Shown piece by piece: positions 9,801 through 17,241 of a stretch of DNA of 64,000 bases; positions within the stretch are counted from its first letter, which is position 1, and each line of letters starts with the position of its first letter. The DNA is from Telluria sp042683405 (lineage in GTDB: Bacteria; Pseudomonadota; Gammaproteobacteria; Burkholderiales; Burkholderiaceae_D): positions 372,001 to 436,000 of the forward strand of contig NZ_JBHUJS010000002.1 of NCBI RefSeq assembly GCF_042683405.1, in the 5' to 3' direction. The notes beneath the pieces are model-generated. The model was given only the letters and a program-made list of their open reading frames with translations. It had not been told where the DNA came from and did no database searches. The translations under genes were made by a program, and so were the position numbers.

Positions 9801-10367
9801 CGCCAGCCCCGTTCCGTCGGCCACCGTCTTGCGCGCGAAGTACTCCGGATGCGCATAGAAGTCCACGCCAGGCGGGCCGTCCGGAAGCACGGCGCGCTGG
9901 AGGACGGTCATGCCGGCGGTATCGATCCAGCGGTCGCCGCCGGTCAGGCCAAGACGCAAGAGATCCAGGCGCGATGTCGCCGCCCAGTTCAGGAAATTGC
10001 CACTGAAGCCGGCGCCGCACATGTGACGCGCGTCGGCGCGGCCGTGCGCGGAAAAGTATCCACGTTCAGGCGAGAGGTCCGCATCGCCGCCGGCGCCGCC
10101 GGGTTTGCCGCTCGCAGCGGGATAGCTGTAGCAAAGGCGCGGATTGAAGTAGCCGTCGTACGTAGTCGCAGTGTCATAGGGGGCGGTATAGGCGGCAGCC
10201 GCATCGCGGTAGGTCAGCGACAGCGCGATCAGCACGTTCGGCGGGACTGCGCCGCCGGGCGCGCCAGGCGGCACCTCCGGCACCTCGAGCGTCGGCGCAG
10301 CCAGGGCGAGTCCTGCCGCGCACAGGCATGCGGCGACGGCGCCTGCAATCGGGCGTAATGGTGTCAT
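6888..10367 (-). CDS. pilY1: Type IV pilus tip-associated adhesin PilY1
   Basis: A 1159-residue exported protein. The signal peptide MTPLRPIAGAVAACLCAA... ends near residue 23. The start was chosen there because the longer frame only reads through pilX. The N-terminal part is variable with cysteine pairs. The C-terminal half is the PilC/PilY1 beta-propeller: YVGANDGMLHAFDA, FAYVPRALYP, YTGDAWRTVLASGYGMGAKG, ALDKPRRERWRIN, YAGDLQGRLWRFDLRG and LVLFGTGRMLE follow the family order. PilY1 sits at the pilus tip, promotes adhesion and helps initiate pilus assembly with the minor pilins. Start and stop overlap pilX and pilE by four bases. I could not identify a clear calcium-binding loop of the Pseudomonas type. 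Confidence 0.93.
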   Translation of the reverse strand: MTPLRPIAGAVAACLCAAGLALAAPTLEVPEVPPGAPGGAVPPNVLIALSLTYRDAAAAYTAPYDTATTYDGYFNPRLCYSYPAASGKPGGAGGDADLSPERGYFSAHGRADARHMCGAGFSGNFLNWAATSRLDLLRLGLTGGDRWIDTAGMTVLQRAVLPDGPPGVDFYAHPEYFARKTVADGTGLAPFGAGELHIVSCRDRILFSRTDRGKRCDAPRRGKTGRLLVSDKHLGEYAARVRVCDADDAADRPALCRPRGSASKPEGALQEIAPAARIGVMSYLTGRGVEDRNLYGGVLRAPLKDIRTEWNEQTGVLARDPDNTGAAASGAINVINRTGRDGIYKAYAPTAELYYEALRYLQGRALDASAGSDGQLAVLGPQPDPLLARCQRNAVAVVARPFGVEDRYLPGNWVTSYLDRGRAADTFAPGEPFNVMAWTDRAGLDAGVVNLARKAGGADGTGSFYLAGAALWSSTRPIRADLDGTVETLALQTSPESGLNPLALAARGAWFDGANAAGLREAALAVARRAVRPQGSVPAMATASVDSRGGFILLSSYDRASWSGDLARFELVDGRIAPGASWRAAGKLPPPSTRNIFTTIERPDGTGAAVPFEPGVVDMDPDLVRYLRGERRDEGKSMRARAGMLGDIVRSVPLVVGPPSVSVQGEGYAEFRQRHAGRRTLAYVGANDGMLHAFDAATGIERFAYVPRALYPALPQLASPGYAHRAWVDGSPGAGEAYTGDAWRTVLASGYGMGAKGLFAIDITRPEAFAAGAGELWQFSDADDRRMGHVLAPPVIAKLKVSSGKAPPRYRYFALVSSGLNNYANGGAPDGALFLLALDKPRRERWRINVNYYRFDAAAAERGDANALGPPSVVLAADGSVTHAYAGDLQGRLWRFDLRGSPPWRGAATQLFTARDGRGTLQPISSAPRIVYGPGGGHLVLFGTGRMLEARDALPSGSGIQSLYAVYDSLAEGAAVGSRSQLAVRMLERSGAGFRVAGEPVDYARHKGWYFDFPDSARTGERMTAPPLADGGVLVATSTVPAADPCSTSATRTYVLSALGGLAHAGADAGAATAGVTGTTSANSSPIPPLLVLAGTTTTARDGAGLARAVRRYAFVPVAPGGQALPAVSVALPAKRLSWREITNWQELHDAAIEEGESK

Positions 10368-10963
10368 GGGTCCACCTTGCGGTAGACCGACTGAAGCACG
10401 ACACGCGTCGTCTGGCGCGCGCCGAATCCCATTGCCGTGATGCGGTACACGTTCGGCATCGGCGCAGATGCGTCCTCGCCAGCGCGCTGCACGGGAAGCG
10501 CCTCGATGATGTACTGGGGCGGGCGCGCCGGTGCGGAGCCGCCGCCCGTCGCCATGACCGCGCCAGTAAATGCGCCATACGCCACCGCCCTCGCGACCTC
10601 TCCTGCCTGCGCCAGGTCGACCAGCTGCCAGGCAGGAAGCGGGTCCGTGCGCATGCATAAGCCGGCGTCGGGCTGGCCACGGCGCCCGCAGCCCGGAGCG
10701 AATCCGCCGGTGCTGCCGCTTGCGAACATCGCGGCGCGGACGGCATGCGCATCGCTTTCGATATCGCGTTCGGCGTCGCGCAGCGCCGCCTCAGCGGCCA
10801 GCAGCGCCACTTGCCGGTCCCGCTCGGCGCGCGCCTGCTTTTCGGCCGACAGCGCAGCCTGGGCGGCAGCGATGCCGATCGCCAGCACCGCGATCATCAG
10901 GAACAGCGTGACCGCGAGCGCGGCGCCCCGCTGCGGAATACGGCTGTGATTCGCGCGCTTCAT
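10364..10963 (-). CDS. pilX: Type IV pilus assembly protein PilX
   Basis: A 199-residue minor pilin-like protein. After MKRANHSRIPQRG comes a hydrophobic helix (AALAVTLFLMIAVLAIGIAAAQ) and then the PilX N-terminal signature EKQARAERDRQVALLAAEAALRDAERDI. Like other PilX proteins it lacks the Glu at +5 of the mature helix. The remainder contains two cysteines (APGCGRRG, GLCMRT). Four-base overlaps with pilW and pilY1 on either side indicate a single coupled transcript. It is expected in the tip complex that PilY1 caps. Confidence 0.9.
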   Translation of the reverse strand: MKRANHSRIPQRGAALAVTLFLMIAVLAIGIAAAQAALSAEKQARAERDRQVALLAAEAALRDAERDIESDAHAVRAAMFASGSTGGFAPGCGRRGQPDAGLCMRTDPLPAWQLVDLAQAGEVARAVAYGAFTGAVMATGGGSAPARPPQYIIEALPVQRAGEDASAPMPNVYRITAMGFGARQTTRVVLQSVYRKVDP

Positions 10964-11874
10964 ACCGGCCGGTTCCGCAGCATGAAAGTCGCCGAGAACA
11001 GGCGCCGGTCCCGGTAGCGCAATGCCTCGGGCAGCTGCGCGGCCTCGATCACGGTGCCGGCATCGCCATCGTTGCCCGGGTAGCCGGGGCCGAACAGGTG
11101 GAACGCCTCCGGCATGTCGCCGCGCCGCGCGGTCCGGGTCCCATGCAGCAGCAGGCTGACACGCACCGCGCAGACCCTTTTCCAATGGGTCTTGCGGTTG
11201 AAGTCGCGCTCGCGCGCGGCGGCATTGGCGCCGGCCAGCGCCAGGCCGGCGTCACGCGCCGCGACCGCATCGGCATTTTCATACGTGTCGGGCAGGCCAT
11301 CCTGCGGCGTATCGGTGTCGATGCCATACAGGACCTGCATGGTGTCGATGCCACGGGCAATCGCTTCCGCGCGCCAGGCGTTGGGACCCCGGTACTTGCA
11401 GCGCAACTCGGCGATGCCATCGACGCCGCGCGCGACGTAGAAGATGCTCCATCCGCGCACATCGTCGGTGACGGGGAAGCCTGCGCAATTGAGCACGCTG
11501 CCGTCCGGCGTGGCGGCGTAGCGTACGGCCAGAACGTCGCTGCCGTTGACTGCATCGTCGCGCGGGTGATCGAGCCCCGGCGCCGTGCCCGGGAGCGAGC
11601 GGCTGTCCAGCCCGAGTACCATTGCAGGTGCATCGCCGGCGTCCCCGACGAACTGGTCCCAGTCCACATACGATCCCTGGCGCACCGCCCTGCCCAGCGC
11701 ATCGAGCGCAAAGCGCCCCGCGTCCTCCACCGTAGCGATGTCCTCCTGCGCCACGTAGCTCGCGTTGGACGCCACCATCAGCGACGCGGCGAACAGCGAC
11801 ACGGCCAGGCCGACCGCCATCGCCACCAGCAGCTCGGCCAGTATCCAGCCGCGACTTGCGCCTGCGCGACCCAT
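10960..11874 (-). CDS. pilW: Type IV pilus assembly protein PilW
   Basis: A 304-residue minor pilin. The prepilin leader MGRAGASRG|WILAELLVAMAVGL has cleavage after Gly9 and Glu at +5. The following region (IATVEDAGRFALDALGRAVRQGSY) and the length fit the PilW family. It starts only 5 nt after the pilV stop and its end overlaps pilX, consistent with the conserved pilV-W-X-Y1 order. Confidence 0.9.
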   Translation of the reverse strand: MGRAGASRGWILAELLVAMAVGLAVSLFAASLMVASNASYVAQEDIATVEDAGRFALDALGRAVRQGSYVDWDQFVGDAGDAPAMVLGLDSRSLPGTAPGLDHPRDDAVNGSDVLAVRYAATPDGSVLNCAGFPVTDDVRGWSIFYVARGVDGIAELRCKYRGPNAWRAEAIARGIDTMQVLYGIDTDTPQDGLPDTYENADAVAARDAGLALAGANAAARERDFNRKTHWKRVCAVRVSLLLHGTRTARRGDMPEAFHLFGPGYPGNDGDAGTVIEAAQLPEALRYRDRRLFSATFMLRNRPV

Positions 11875-11879
11875 GGCGT

Positions 11880-12410
11880 CTACTCCGGCACGGGCAGCGC
11901 GACGCGCGGCCCGTCATCGCGGGTGCGGGACGAGGTGGTATCGGACCTGCGTTCGCGCCAGCCGATCTTGATGACGTAGGGCGCGCCGGCGGCGTCGCTG
12001 CACGGCCACCGGAGCGATTCGCGCGACGCGTTCCATGGCTGGGCGTCGCGGCATACCTTGATGCGGCCGCCGGGGAACGATGCGGCCAGCGCCTGCGAGA
12101 CGTCGTGGATGTCGAATGCGGCGAGCTGGGTGGAGTTGCAGGCGGCGCCCGCAAAGCATCGGGCGGGAGGCGCGGCCGGACCGGCGCCGTCGCCTGCGTC
12201 GTAGTCGAATACGTAAGCCACCAACGCCGACGGGTTGGCGCGCATCCGTTCGGCGAGCGTGGCGCCGAGGCGCACCGCGGCCGTCATGAGGTCCGAATCG
12301 TGGCGCATGCGCGTTGCGACGGCCTGCGTGCCCGCAGCGCCAAGGACGCCGGCCGCGAGCACGAACATCGCCACCAGGACCTCTATCAGGGAATAGCCGC
12401 CGCAGCGCAT
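11880..12410 (-). CDS. pilV: Type IV pilus modification/minor pilin protein PilV
   Basis: A 176-residue minor pilin and the first gene of the pilus operon. MRCGG|YSLIEVLVAMFVLAAGVLG shows the class III signal with Glu at +5 and is followed by GTQAVATRMRHDSDLMTAA, typical of PilV. The operon upstream edge is the 137-nt gap to nrdR, which holds a GC-rich imperfect inverted repeat but no obvious strong promoter. Confidence 0.9.
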   Translation of the reverse strand: MRCGGYSLIEVLVAMFVLAAGVLGAAGTQAVATRMRHDSDLMTAAVRLGATLAERMRANPSALVAYVFDYDAGDGAGPAAPPARCFAGAACNSTQLAAFDIHDVSQALAASFPGGRIKVCRDAQPWNASRESLRWPCSDAAGAPYVIKIGWRERRSDTTSSRTRDDGPRVALPVPE

Positions 12411-12513
12411 CGTCGCCTCCGAAAGTGCGTTGGGTTCAACGCATTTCCAAGGTAACGGGGTGGGTCAGGCCGAGCGTGAGGTGGCTCAACCGTGTGCGGG
12501 GATCGAATGGAGC

Positions 12514-12542
12514 CGGGGAAGGTCCCCTGCGGGGAGGGCTCC
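12514..12542. repeat. Imperfect GC-rich inverted repeat in the nrdR-pilV gap
   Basis: GGGGAAGGTCCCC followed by GGGGAGGGCTCCC. It resembles two degenerate copies of the GGGGAC-N-GTCCCC palindrome seen elsewhere in this window and lies directly after the nrdR stop, where it could act as a weak terminator. Its membership in the family is uncertain. Confidence 0.3.
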
Positions 12543-12547
12543 CTGGA

Positions 12548-13015
12548 TTACTTGCGGGGCTTGCCGTCGGTACCGACTTCCGCGATCGCTTCCTGGAATT
12601 CGTTCAGGTCTTCGAAGTTCTTGTAGACGGAGGCGAAGCGGATGTACGCGACCTTGTCCAGGCGCTTGAGCTCCTGCATCACGAGCTCGCCGATGAAGCC
12701 GGAATCGACCTCGCGCTGGCCGCTGGTCAGCAGCTTTTCTTCGATGGCGGCGATGGCCATGTCGATCGCATCCGCAGGCACCGGCCGCTTGCGCAGCGCG
12801 AGCATCAGGCTGCCGCGCAGCTTGGACGACGCGTATTCGGTGCGCATGCCGTTCTTCTTCACGACGATCGGCATCGACAGCTCGACCCGCTCGAACGTGG
12901 TAAACCGTTTATCGCATTTGCCGCAGCGGCGGCGCCGGCGAATGGCGTCGATATCCTCCTGCACCCGGGTCTCGAGGACCTGGGTGTCGTCGTGGTGACA
13001 GAAGGGACACTTCAT
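12548..13015 (-). CDS. nrdR: Transcriptional repressor NrdR
   Basis: A 155-residue regulator of ribonucleotide reductase genes. The N-terminal zinc ribbon has Cys3, Cys6, Cys31 and Cys34 (MKCPFC ... RCGKCDKRF), followed by the ATP-cone domain (PIVVKKNGMRTEYASSKL...). Length and motifs match the family exactly. NrdR binds NrdR boxes in its dATP/ATP-loaded form; no nrd gene is in this window. It lies 20 nt after glyA on the same strand, a conserved neighbourhood in betaproteobacteria, and is probably cotranscribed with it. Confidence 0.97.
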   Translation of the reverse strand: MKCPFCHHDDTQVLETRVQEDIDAIRRRRRCGKCDKRFTTFERVELSMPIVVKKNGMRTEYASSKLRGSLMLALRKRPVPADAIDMAIAAIEEKLLTSGQREVDSGFIGELVMQELKRLDKVAYIRFASVYKNFEDLNEFQEAIAEVGTDGKPRK

Positions 13016-13035
13016 CGCCGGCGTGCCGAATCAGC

Positions 13036-14283
13036 TCAGGACGCGTACACAGGGTACTTGTCGGTCAGCTTCTTGACCTCGGCCTTGACGCGCTCGATGG
13101 TCGCCGCGTCGTGCGGGTTGTCGAGCACGTCGGCGATCAGGTTGCCGACCAGGGTCGCATCCTCTTCCTTGAAGCCGCGGGTGGTGAACGCCGGCGAGCC
13201 CAGGCGGATGCCGGAGGTGACGAACGGCTTTTGCGGGTCGTTCGGGATGCCGTTCTTGTTGCAGGTCATGTGCGCCTGGCCGAGGATCGCTTCCGCTTCC
13301 TTGCCGGTCAGGTTCTTGGCGCGCAGGTCCACCAGCATCACGTGCGATTCGGTGCGGCCGGACACGATGCGCAGGCCGCGCGCGATCAGCGCCTTGGCCA
13401 GCGCGTCGGCGTTCTTCACCACCTGCTTCTGGTAGTCGACGAACGACGGCTCCAGCGCTTCCTTGAACGCCACGGCCTTGCCGGCGATGACGTGCATCAG
13501 CGGGCCGCCCTGGATGCCAGGGAAGATCGCCGAGTTGATGGCCTTTTCGTGCTCGGCCTTCATCAGGATGATGCCGCCGCGCGGGCCGCGCAGCGACTTG
13601 TGCGTGGTGGAGGTGACGAAGTCGGCATGCGGCACCGGGTTCGGGTACACGCCCGCGGCGATCAGGCCGGCGTAGTGCGCCATGTCGACCATGAAGTAGG
13701 CGCCGACGTCCTTGGCGACCTTGGCGAAGCGCTCCCAGTCGATCTTCAGCGAGAACGCCGATGCGCCCGCGATGATCATCTTCGGCTTCTTCTCGTGCGC
13801 CAGGCGCTCCATCGCGTCGTAGTCGATGTCTTCCTGCTCGGTCAGCCCGTAGGAGACCACGTTGAACCACTTGCCCGACATGTTCAGCGCCATGCCGTGG
13901 GTCAGGTGGCCGCCTTCGGCCAGCGACATGCCCATGATCGTGTCGCCCGGCTTGAGCATGGCGAAGAACACGCCCTGGTTGGCCTGCGAACCGGAGTTCG
14001 GCTGCACGTTGGCCGCTTCCGCGCCGAACAGCTTCTTCACGCGGTCGATCGCGAGCTGCTCGGCGATGTCGACGAATTCGCAGCCGCCGTAGTAGCGCTT
14101 GCCCGGATAGCCTTCAGCGTACTTGTTGGTCAGCTGCGAGCCCTGCGCCTGCATCACGGCCGGCGAGGTGTAGTTTTCGGAGGCGATCAGTTCGATGTGG
14201 TCCTGCTGGCGCGCGTTCTCCTTCTGGATCGCGTCCCACAGTTCAGGGTCGATGTTGGCGAGCGTATGGTCTTTGGCAAACAT
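13036..14283 (-). CDS. glyA: Serine hydroxymethyltransferase
   Basis: A 415-residue PLP enzyme interconverting serine and glycine with transfer of a one-carbon unit to tetrahydrofolate. The PLP lysine is Lys229 in DFVTSTTHKSLRGPRGG, and the family stretches SENYTSPAVM, NKYAEGYPGKRYYGG and VDMAHYAGLIAAG are intact. A GGAG Shine-Dalgarno lies just upstream of the ATG. The 5' leader matches the ZTP riboswitch consensus, so expression probably rises when ZTP accumulates under folate limitation. nrdR follows. Confidence 0.98.
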   Translation of the reverse strand: MFAKDHTLANIDPELWDAIQKENARQQDHIELIASENYTSPAVMQAQGSQLTNKYAEGYPGKRYYGGCEFVDIAEQLAIDRVKKLFGAEAANVQPNSGSQANQGVFFAMLKPGDTIMGMSLAEGGHLTHGMALNMSGKWFNVVSYGLTEQEDIDYDAMERLAHEKKPKMIIAGASAFSLKIDWERFAKVAKDVGAYFMVDMAHYAGLIAAGVYPNPVPHADFVTSTTHKSLRGPRGGIILMKAEHEKAINSAIFPGIQGGPLMHVIAGKAVAFKEALEPSFVDYQKQVVKNADALAKALIARGLRIVSGRTESHVMLVDLRAKNLTGKEAEAILGQAHMTCNKNGIPNDPQKPFVTSGIRLGSPAFTTRGFKEEDATLVGNLIADVLDNPHDAATIERVKAEVKKLTDKYPVYAS

Positions 14284-14602
14284 GAAAACTCCAATCGATA
14301 ATGTGCCGGGGCACGGGCGTGTCGAAGATTAAAGCCGGGGAGCCGTCCAGCAGAATGGCCGCCCCAACGCTTTCCATCGTTTTGGCTGCCCAGGCGAACG
14401 GCATTGGACATCTCACGTTCCCCGGTGGGTTCCCACCTTTTTTGCAGCGCGGTTGATCCGGCGCGGCATTTCGCCAGTCACGTGAGACGGAAAATGGAGC
14501 CAAGATTGTAAGTTAAGTCAGCACAAGCGGCAAGAAAGCCCCTATCAATATGCATGGTCATTGTCATACAATTCACCGCTATAACAATCATCAGGATCCC
14601 AC
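14284..14602. other. Divergent intergenic region glyA / ydfG-like gene (319 nt)
   Basis: It contains the ZTP riboswitch and its downstream platform on the minus strand. The remainder (about 14491-14602) should hold the back-to-back promoters. An AT-richer stretch around 14500-14590 fits that, but I could not pick convincing -35/-10 pairs. No additional gene is seen. Confidence 0.6.
14384..14490 (-). ncRNA. ZTP (pfl) riboswitch in the glyA leader
   Basis: Read on the minus strand, the leader contains in order CACGTGACTGGCG (about 14485-14473), a variable stem with a run of A, CCACCGGGGAACGTGAG (about 14430-14414) and CCGTTCGCCTGGGCA (about 14402-14388). These are the hallmark blocks of the ZTP/pfl aptamer: the CGUGACUGGCG strand, the CCACCGGGGA-CGUG strand, and the terminal CGCCUGGGCA loop that forms the pseudoknot. 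CACGTGA pairs with TCACGTG-like bases of the second block, and CTGGCG/CGCCTGG are placed as expected. The position about 100 nt before glyA is a known genomic context for this class. The expression platform (14284-14383) is not resolved; no U-rich terminator is evident, so control may be at translation. Confidence 0.85.
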
Positions 14603-15349
14603 ATGATCGTATTGATCACAGGTGCAACGTCGGGCTTTGGCGCCGAAATGGCGCGAACTTTCGTTAAAAACGGTTATCAGGCCATTATTACCGGGCGCCG
14701 CGAGGACCGGCTGCGCGCGCTGGCGGACGAGCTGGGCGAAAACTGCCTGCCCGTGCCGATGGACATGACCAGCCGCACCTCGGTCGAGGACGCGCTGGCG
14801 ATGATGCCCCAATCGTGGCGCCAGGTGGAGATCCTGATCAACAACGCAGGGCTCGCGCTCGGTACCGCGCCGGCGCAGGAAGCGCTGGTGGACGACTGGG
14901 AAACCATGATCGCCACCAACTGCACCGGCCTCGTGACGATCACCCGTGCGCTGCTGCCCTCGATGGTCGCGCGCGGTTCCGGGCTGGTCATCAACCTCGG
15001 ATCGATCGCGGGCCACTACCCCTACCCCGGCGGGAACGTGTACGGCGCGACCAAGGCCTTCGTCGAACAGTTCACGCTGAACCTGCGTGCGGACCTGGTC
15101 GGCACGGGCGTGCGCGCGACCAACATCGCGCCGGGCCTGTGCGGGGGAACCGAGTTTTCCAACGTCCGCTTCAAGGGCGACGACGCGGCCGCATCCAAGG
15201 TGTACGAAGGCACGCAGCCGCTGACCGCGCAGGACATTGCGGAGACGGCGCTGTGGGTGGCAAAGCTGCCGCCGCACGTCAACATCAACAATATCGAGAT
15301 GATGCCGGTATGCCAGGGCTTCTCGCCCTTCAACATCAAGCGGAGCTGA
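14603..15349 (+). CDS. ydfG: SDR family NADP-dependent dehydrogenase, YdfG-like (3-hydroxy acid dehydrogenase / malonic semialdehyde reductase)
   Basis: A 248-residue classical short-chain dehydrogenase. It has the cofactor motif TGATSGFG (6-13), NNAG (80-83) and the catalytic Ser134, Tyr147 and Lys151 in GSIAGHYPYPGGNVYGATK. Arg31-Arg32-Arg33-like basic residues after the second strand (GRREDR) fit NADP preference. Close resemblance to YdfG, including the C-terminal PVCQGFSPFNIKR-type tail, suggests oxidation of L-allo-threonine/serine or reduction of malonic semialdehyde. The exact substrate is inferred. It stands alone, divergent from glyA. Confidence 0.88.
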   Translation: MIVLITGATSGFGAEMARTFVKNGYQAIITGRREDRLRALADELGENCLPVPMDMTSRTSVEDALAMMPQSWRQVEILINNAGLALGTAPAQEALVDDWETMIATNCTGLVTITRALLPSMVARGSGLVINLGSIAGHYPYPGGNVYGATKAFVEQFTLNLRADLVGTGVRATNIAPGLCGGTEFSNVRFKGDDAAASKVYEGTQPLTAQDIAETALWVAKLPPHVNINNIEMMPVCQGFSPFNIKRS

Positions 15350-15654
15350 CGTCAACGTCATCCCTGCGCAGGCAGGGATCCATGCTGAGGCGGCGCGCCG
15401 TTAGCGTCTGGGCCACTTCGGAAGTCCGGCATGGGCCCCAGCCTTCGCCGGGATGGCGAATGTATCGCCACTACCCCAAATGTTAGGGAATGTTACAAAC
15501 CTTGGCGATTTGCCATCCGGTAAGCTCTACTGAGCCCGCTTCGCTGTAAAGCTTGCACATAGAACAACCCATAACTACAAGTGATGACCCTGCTATGTTC
15601 GGTGACGTACATAGCTCTGTGGAAAATCGCGTAAAATGTTTCACAAGTTCACTT
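15350..15654 (+). other. Intergenic region ydfG-like gene / tol-pal operon (305 nt)
   Basis: The first 106 nt hold the REP-like inverted pair. The AT-richer remainder (about 15480-15650) is the likely promoter region of the ybgC-tol-pal cluster. A TAAAAT hexamer at about 15635 could be a -10 element, but no matching -35 is clear. No further gene is seen. Confidence 0.5.
15359..15455. repeat. REP-like inverted pair of a 27-nt element
   Basis: CATCCCTGCGCAGGCAGGGATCCATGC (split here: first 20 nt, then the rest) lies at 15359-15385. A near-identical element in the opposite orientation lies at 15429-15455 and reads CATCCCGGCGAAGG then CTGGGGCCCATGC on the minus strand. Each element contains a short internal hairpin, and the pair flanks about 43 nt. 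A third copy is at 20769-20795. Placement behind a gene end and before another operon is typical of REP/BIME-type extragenic repeats. Confidence 0.7.
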
Positions 15655-16077
15655 ATGGCAATTGACATGCCTTCAGCTTTCGACTGGCCAGTCCGGGTCT
15701 ATTACGAGGACACGGACGCCGGTGGCATCGTTTACTACGCAAACTACCTCAAGTTTTTCGAGCGCGCCCGCACCGAGTGGCTGCGCTCCGTGGACATATC
15801 GCAGCAGTCGCTGGCGGGCGAGGCCGGCGCCATCTTCGTCGTGCGCAGTGCCGCGGTGGACTATCATGCGCCGGCGCGGCTGGATGATGAACTAAAATTA
15901 ACATTGCAGGTTGAGAAGCTTGGCCGCGCGTCGGTCGAGTTCCTGCAGCAAGCGTGGTGCGGCGAGCAGCTCCTGGCCAGTGCCCGCGTCAAAGTAGGCT
16001 GCGTGGACGCCGCCACCCTGCGCCCGCGTGGCCTGCCCGACACGGCCGCAGCCGCCATGCGCGCCGCTCACATTTGA
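15655..16077 (+). CDS. ybgC: Tol-pal system-associated acyl-CoA thioesterase YbgC
   Basis: A 140-residue hot-dog-fold thioesterase. The family hallmark VYYEDTDAGGIVYYANYLKFFERARTEWLR carries the active-site aspartate (EDTDAGG). Two starts are possible: ATG at 15655 (MAIDMPSAF...) and ATG at 15667. The longer frame back to 15553 is unlikely because it would run through the putative promoter. Neither start has a strong Shine-Dalgarno. It leads the tol-pal cluster, with 19 nt to tolQ. In other bacteria YbgC acts on acyl-CoA or acyl-ACP near phospholipid synthesis enzymes; its part in Tol-Pal function is not settled. Confidence 0.93.
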   Translation: MAIDMPSAFDWPVRVYYEDTDAGGIVYYANYLKFFERARTEWLRSVDISQQSLAGEAGAIFVVRSAAVDYHAPARLDDELKLTLQVEKLGRASVEFLQQAWCGEQLLASARVKVGCVDAATLRPRGLPDTAAAAMRAAHI

Positions 16078-16096
16078 TTACCCAGAAACGTTAATA

Positions 16097-16780
16097 ATGA
16101 ACGCAGCCCAAGACCTGTCCTTTGTCGAATTAATTGCAAATGCGCACCTGATCGTCCAGTTGATCATGGCGCTGCTGCTTGGCCTTTCGCTGGTAAGCTG
16201 GACCTATATTTTCCGTAAGCTGTTTGCGATCCGCGCCGCGCGCAACCAGACCGAAAAGTTTGAACGGACCTTCTGGGCAGGCGGTAACCTGCACACCCTG
16301 CACCAGAACGCGAGCAGTTCGCGCGAACACGGCGGCGCACTGGCACGCATTTTCGAGGCGGGCATGGGCGAGTACATCAAGGGCAAGCAGGCAGCGCGCG
16401 ACGCGCTCGACACCGGCGCCGTGCTCGATGGCGCGCGCCGTGCGATGCGCGCCGCCTTCCAGCGCGAGCTCGATGCGCTCGACCTGCACCTGAACTTCCT
16501 CGCCTCGGTCGGCTCGGTGTCCCCTTACGTGGGCCTGCTGGGCACCGTGTGGGGCATCATGAACGCCTTCCGCGGCCTGGCCAGCGTCGAGCAGGCCACG
16601 CTGATGGTGGTCGCCCCCGGCATCGCCGAAGCGCTGATCGCGACCGCGATCGGCCTGTTCGCCGCGATCCCTGCGGTGGTGGCGTACAACCGCTTCACGC
16701 ACGACATCGACCGCCTGGCCACGCGCTTCGAGAGCTTCGTCGAAGAGTTCTCCAACATCCTGCAGCGCCAGTCGCGCTAA
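16097..16780 (+). CDS. tolQ: Tol-Pal system proton channel protein TolQ
   Basis: A 227-residue inner-membrane protein of the MotA/TolQ/ExbB family. One membrane helix lies near residues 18-40 (LIVQLIMALLLGLSLVSWTYIFRKLF). Two more lie in the C-terminal half (FLASVGSVSPYVGLLGTVWGIMNAF and VAPGIAEALIATAIGLFAAIPAVVAYN). The conserved GLLGTVWG and EALIATAIGLFAAIPAV stretches line the ion path. With TolR it converts proton motive force into movement of TolA. The start was set to MNAAQDLSF; upstream codons belong to ybgC. Confidence 0.97.
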   Translation: MNAAQDLSFVELIANAHLIVQLIMALLLGLSLVSWTYIFRKLFAIRAARNQTEKFERTFWAGGNLHTLHQNASSSREHGGALARIFEAGMGEYIKGKQAARDALDTGAVLDGARRAMRAAFQRELDALDLHLNFLASVGSVSPYVGLLGTVWGIMNAFRGLASVEQATLMVVAPGIAEALIATAIGLFAAIPAVVAYNRFTHDIDRLATRFESFVEEFSNILQRQSR

Positions 16781-16796
16781 GGACGGGACGACAGCC

Positions 16797-17231
16797 ATGG
16801 CCAGTTCCTTCTCCAGCAGCCTTCGCGGCGGACGACGCAGGAAGTTCAAGTCCGAGATCAACGTCGTGCCGTACATCGACGTGATGCTGGTGCTGCTGAT
16901 TATCTTCATGGCGATCCCGCCGTCGAACAGCCCGGCCGTGATCAACCTGCCCAAGGCGGAGCGCTCGGCGCAGCCGCCGGACGACTATATCCAGGTGATC
17001 GTGCAGCCGAACCAGCTGTCGATCGCCATCAACGGCAAGAACCCGCGCGCGCTGGAGACGGTGGACGACCGCCCGGCGCTGGTGCAGCGCCTGCGCGCGC
17101 TGCATGACGAGCAGCCCGAACTCCCGGTCATGATCTCGGGCGACAAGGACGTGAAGTACGACGAGGTGATCCAGCTGATTTCGGAAGCGAAGAAAATGGG
17201 GATCAACCGCGTCGGCCTGGCGACGAAGTGA
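16797..17231 (+). CDS. tolR: Tol-Pal system protein TolR
   Basis: A 144-residue ExbD/TolR family protein. A short cytoplasmic N-terminus (FSSSLRGGRRRKFKSEINVVPYIDVMLVLLIIFMA) leads into the single membrane helix, whose conserved aspartate (in PYIDVMLVLL) is the proton-carrying residue. The periplasmic domain follows. It starts 16 nt after tolQ and ends 10 nt before tolA. Confidence 0.97.
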   Translation: MASSFSSSLRGGRRRKFKSEINVVPYIDVMLVLLIIFMAIPPSNSPAVINLPKAERSAQPPDDYIQVIVQPNQLSIAINGKNPRALETVDDRPALVQRLRALHDEQPELPVMISGDKDVKYDEVIQLISEAKKMGINRVGLATK

Positions 17232-17241
17232 GTAGCGAGCG

